From Jannaschia seohaensis (GTDB lineage Bacteria; Pseudomonadota; Alphaproteobacteria; Rhodobacterales; Rhodobacteraceae): 64,000 nt of DNA. The stretch spans positions 1-64,000 of the forward strand of contig NZ_UETC01000006.1 of NCBI RefSeq assembly GCF_900116765.1. The letters are read 5' to 3'. This document shows positions 62,030 to 64,000 of the stretch, one piece after another (position 1 is the stretch's first letter; every line of letters starts with the position of its first letter). Under the pieces are notes generated by a model. That model was not told the DNA's origin, ran no database searches, and saw only the letters and a list, made by a program, of their open reading frames with translations. The translations under genes and the position numbers were made by a program.

Positions 62030-62583
62030 CCCCCACCGCCCTGGACCTGCCGCAGGCCGACCTGCCCGCCGAGACGCAGCGCTATTTCGACATCTGCACC
62101 GAAAAATTGGGCTTCGTGCCGAACGTCCTGCGGGCCTATGCCTTCGATATCGATAAGCTCAATGCCTTCACGGCGATGTATAACGATCTCATGCTTGGGC
62201 CCTCGGGCCTCGACAAGCTGGAGCGTGAGATGATCGCCGTCGCCGTCTCCGCCGAGAATCGCTGCTTCTACTGTCTCGTGGCCCATGGCGCCGCCGTGCG
62301 GCAACTCTCGGGCGACCCCGCCCTGGGCGAGATGATCGCGATGAACTATCGGGTGGCGCCCCTGGACTCGCGCCGGCGGGCGATGCTGGACTTCGCGGTG
62401 AAGATGACCAAGGCGTCGGCGACCATCGAAGAAGCGGACCGGCAGGTCCTGCGCAACGCGGGCCTGAGCGATCGCGATATCTTCGACGTGGCCGCCGTGG
62501 CCGGCTTCTTCAACATGACCAACCGGGTCGCCTCGGCCATCGCGATGGCGCCGAACCCGGAATATCACGGCCAGGCCCGGTGA
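62026..62583 (+). CDS. AhpD-like peroxidase-related enzyme (carboxymuconolactone decarboxylase family)
   Basis: At 185 residues this helical protein carries the AhpD-type active site in AENRCFYCLVAHGAAVRQLS near residue 82 (CxxC plus downstream His). It also has TEKLGFVPNVLRAYAFDI near 25 and AAVAGFFNMTNRVASAIAMA near 160, both typical of the peroxidase-related group. It probably acts as a thiol peroxidase or in alkyl hydroperoxide defence; the partner is unknown. It overlaps the OmpA-like gene by GTGA. Confidence 0.9.
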   Translation: MTPTALDLPQADLPAETQRYFDICTEKLGFVPNVLRAYAFDIDKLNAFTAMYNDLMLGPSGLDKLEREMIAVAVSAENRCFYCLVAHGAAVRQLSGDPALGEMIAMNYRVAPLDSRRRAMLDFAVKMTKASATIEEADRQVLRNAGLSDRDIFDVAAVAGFFNMTNRVASAIAMAPNPEYHGQAR

Positions 62584-63485
62584 GGCTGGCGGCGGCGCTC
62601 TGGCTGCTGGCGGCGCCCGCCGCCGCGCTGACCATGCCGCTGCCGGCCACGCTCACCCTGTCCGAAGACCTGCCGCTGACCAGCTACCGCTTCGCGACCG
62701 GCCCTTATGACGACGGCCTGCCGGCCGAGACGGTCGAGGGGCGGCTCGTGCGGGAGGTGCACCGGATGGCCGCGCCCGGCGCCACGCCGCTGCAACTGCT
62801 CGCGCCGCTGCGGGACCAGTTGGAGGCGGAGGGCTGGGAGATCGTGTTCACCTGCGCCGACCGCGCCTGCGGCGGCTTTCTCTTCCGGTTCGAGATCGAC
62901 GTGGCCCGCGCGCCGGAGATGTTCGTCGATCTCTCCGCCTATCGCTACCTCTCCGCGCGGCGGGACGGGGCCTGGACATCGCTGGTCGTCTCCACCTCGG
63001 CGGGCGAAGGCTATGTGCAGCGCGCGACCGTGGCCCCGGTGGACGCGGCCCAGCCCATCGTGACCTCCGACGCGCGCCCGGCGCCGACGCCAGACCTGAC
63101 GGCGAGTTCCGATGTCGCCGCCACGCTCGCGGCCACGGGCCGCGCGGTGCTGTCGGACCTCGCCTTCGAGACCGGCTCGACCACGCTGCCGGGCACCGAT
63201 TACCCCTCGCTCGCCGCCTTGGCCGACTATCTGCGCGCCAACCCCGAGGTCACCGTCGCTCTGGTCGGGCATACCGATGCGGAGGGCGGCGCCGAGGGCA
63301 ATATGGCGATCTCTCGCCGCCGGGCCGACAGCGCCCGCGACCTGCTCACCGGCCCCTATGGCATCGATCCGGCCCGGGTGGAGACCTATGGCGTCGGCTT
63401 CTTCGCCCCTGTCGCGCCCAACGACACGCCCGAGGGCCGGGAGACGAACCGCCGGGTCGAAGTCGTCATCACGTCCACCCCCTGA
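62580..63485 (+). CDS. OmpA-family outer-membrane/periplasmic protein
   Basis: The GTG start overlaps the upstream stop and gives 301 residues. A signal peptide is present (LAAALWLLAAPAAALTMP). The first about 180 residues are not recognised and contain two cysteines (FTCADRACGG). Residues about 195-300 form an OmpA C-terminal peptidoglycan-binding domain: LAFETGSTTLPGTDYPSLAA, VALVGHTDAEGGAEGNMAIS and ETNRRVEVVI. It would anchor the envelope to peptidoglycan. Last gene of the cinA-like/GNAT/AhpD/OmpA unit. Confidence 0.9.
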   Translation: MRLAAALWLLAAPAAALTMPLPATLTLSEDLPLTSYRFATGPYDDGLPAETVEGRLVREVHRMAAPGATPLQLLAPLRDQLEAEGWEIVFTCADRACGGFLFRFEIDVARAPEMFVDLSAYRYLSARRDGAWTSLVVSTSAGEGYVQRATVAPVDAAQPIVTSDARPAPTPDLTASSDVAATLAATGRAVLSDLAFETGSTTLPGTDYPSLAALADYLRANPEVTVALVGHTDAEGGAEGNMAISRRRADSARDLLTGPYGIDPARVETYGVGFFAPVAPNDTPEGRETNRRVEVVITSTP

Positions 63486-63546
63486 AAGCAGCGGCGCGCC
63501 ATCCCGTTCATCACGGGTTCACAAGTCCTCAAACCCGACCTTGACG

Positions 63547-63563
63547 CCGGGCACGGCGCCCGG
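63547..63563. terminator. hairpin between convergent OmpA-like and folC genes
   Basis: CCGGGC at 63547-63552 pairs with GCCCGG at 63558-63563 around ACGGC, 7 bp from the folC stop. There is no T-run, so support is modest. Confidence 0.35.
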
Positions 63564-63570
63564 GGCGGGT

Positions 63571-64000
63571 CTATCCGTTCTCCCGCAGCACCCGCCCCGC
63601 CAGGTAAAGCGAGCCGCAGATCAGGATCCGGGCGTCCGGCGTCTCGGCGGTGATCGCCTCGATCGCCTCCGCGACCGTCGACATCTCTTCCGCCTCCAGC
63701 CCCACGCTACGCGCGGCGGCGGCGGTCTCGGCGGCGGGCAGAGTGTTGCGTTCGCCCGGGATCGGGACCGCATTCAGCCGCACGGCCGCCCCGGCGAGCG
63801 GGCGCAGGTAGCCGGTGACGTCCTTGGTGTTGAGCATGCCGCAGATCAGATAGGTCGGCCGGGCCGGCAAGCGGCCCAACGCCTCGGCCAGGGCGATGCC
63901 CGCCGCCGGATTGTGCCCGCCATCAAGCCAGAGTCCCGCCGCGCCGGCCAACTCGACCAGCGGCCCGCGGGACAGGCGCTGCATCCGCGCGGGCCAATGC
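63571..64000 (-). CDS. folC: folylpolyglutamate/dihydrofolate synthase, C-terminal part (5' truncated by window edge)
   Basis: The visible 142 residues begin HWPARMQRLSRGPLVELAG and continue with LWLDGGHNPAAGIALAEALG, the conserved C-terminal domain of FolC with its DGGHNPAA motif, then YLICGMLNTKDVTGYL and a terminal ILICGSLYLAGRVLREN. FolC adds glutamate to dihydropteroate and folates. The N-terminal ATP-binding part lies beyond base 64000. Confidence 0.93.
   Translation of the reverse strand, partial: HWPARMQRLSRGPLVELAGAAGLWLDGGHNPAAGIALAEALGRLPARPTYLICGMLNTKDVTGYLRPLAGAAVRLNAVPIPGERNTLPAAETAAAARSVGLEAEEMSTVAEAIEAITAETPDARILICGSLYLAGRVLRENG

Noticed and set aside
1-64000. CRISPR arrays, tRNA or rRNA genes, insertion sequences, prophage genes
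   Set aside because: None seen: no regularly spaced repeats, no transposase or integrase reading frames, and no cloverleaf or rRNA-like stretches on reading both strands.

Overview
The window reads as chromosomal core sequence of a high-GC alphaproteobacterium of the Rhodobacterales (Roseobacter/Rhodobacter group). The basis is the set of encoded families (CtrA-type boxes, an fliL-motE-motA-flhA-fliR-flhB flagellar cluster, a DUF4170 gene beside waaA, a DciA/DUF721 gene beside mutY, gshB-yraN-rsmI-lpoA, glnD-murJ), the codon usage, and a dispersed extragenic repeat. No genus is claimed. I see no tRNA, rRNA, CRISPR array, insertion sequence, prophage or plasmid module. Genes are packed, often with 1-4 bp stop/start overlaps (ATGA, GTGA, TGATG).

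Layout. 1-2.1 kb: the tail of an unknown gene, an AT-richer gap, and a methyltransferase-glycosyltransferase fusion. 2.3-6.6 kb: an RND efflux pair (adaptor and inner-membrane pump). 6.9-13.3 kb: an outer-membrane-like protein behind a perfect CtrA-type box, a DUF427/hemerythrin pair, trmL-dacB-like, a DMT exporter, nadD, and a TetR regulator with two matching palindromes before a YiaA/B-like gene. 13.4-15.1 kb: ettA. 15.2-27.7 kb: the flagellar export/stator cluster as two divergent operons, fliF-fliH-fliN-fliP-orf leftward and fliL-orf-motE-motA-orf-flhA-fliR-flhB-orf rightward. It contains four genes without standard names and lacks motB, fliQ, fliG and fliM.

27.7-34 kb: gshB, yraN and rsmI leftward; an LpoA-like lipoprotein and glnD rightward; then a decayed gene. 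34.7-38.9 kb: murJ, DUF4170, waaA and lpxK, which serve peptidoglycan and Kdo-lipid A assembly. 38.9-43 kb: a DsbA-like oxidoreductase, a DciA-like protein, mutY, alkB and dedA. 43.1-45.7 kb: kdsD-kdsB-kdsA, a complete route from ribulose-5-phosphate to CMP-Kdo apart from the Kdo-8-phosphate phosphatase; waaA uses its product. 45.9-51.7 kb: surface polysaccharide genes (GT4 glycosyltransferase, UDP-glucuronate epimerase-like, CapD/FlaA1-like dehydratase, Wza-like export lipoprotein).

51.8-64 kb: pip, ubiG, a TetR regulator, a small secreted protein, an AEC carrier-fghA-HAD-ornithine cyclodeaminase-like operon, radC behind a second perfect CtrA-type box, map, sfsA, and a cinA-like/GNAT/AhpD-like/OmpA-like operon. 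The window ends in the 3' part of folC.

The most informative non-coding signals are two perfect TTAA-N7-TTAA boxes, each exactly 24 nt before a start codon (6888 and 58959), a near-match in the fliF/fliL divergent region, paired TGAAC-N3-GTTCA palindromes around a promoter next to a TetR gene, and a 29-bp intergenic repeat present three times.
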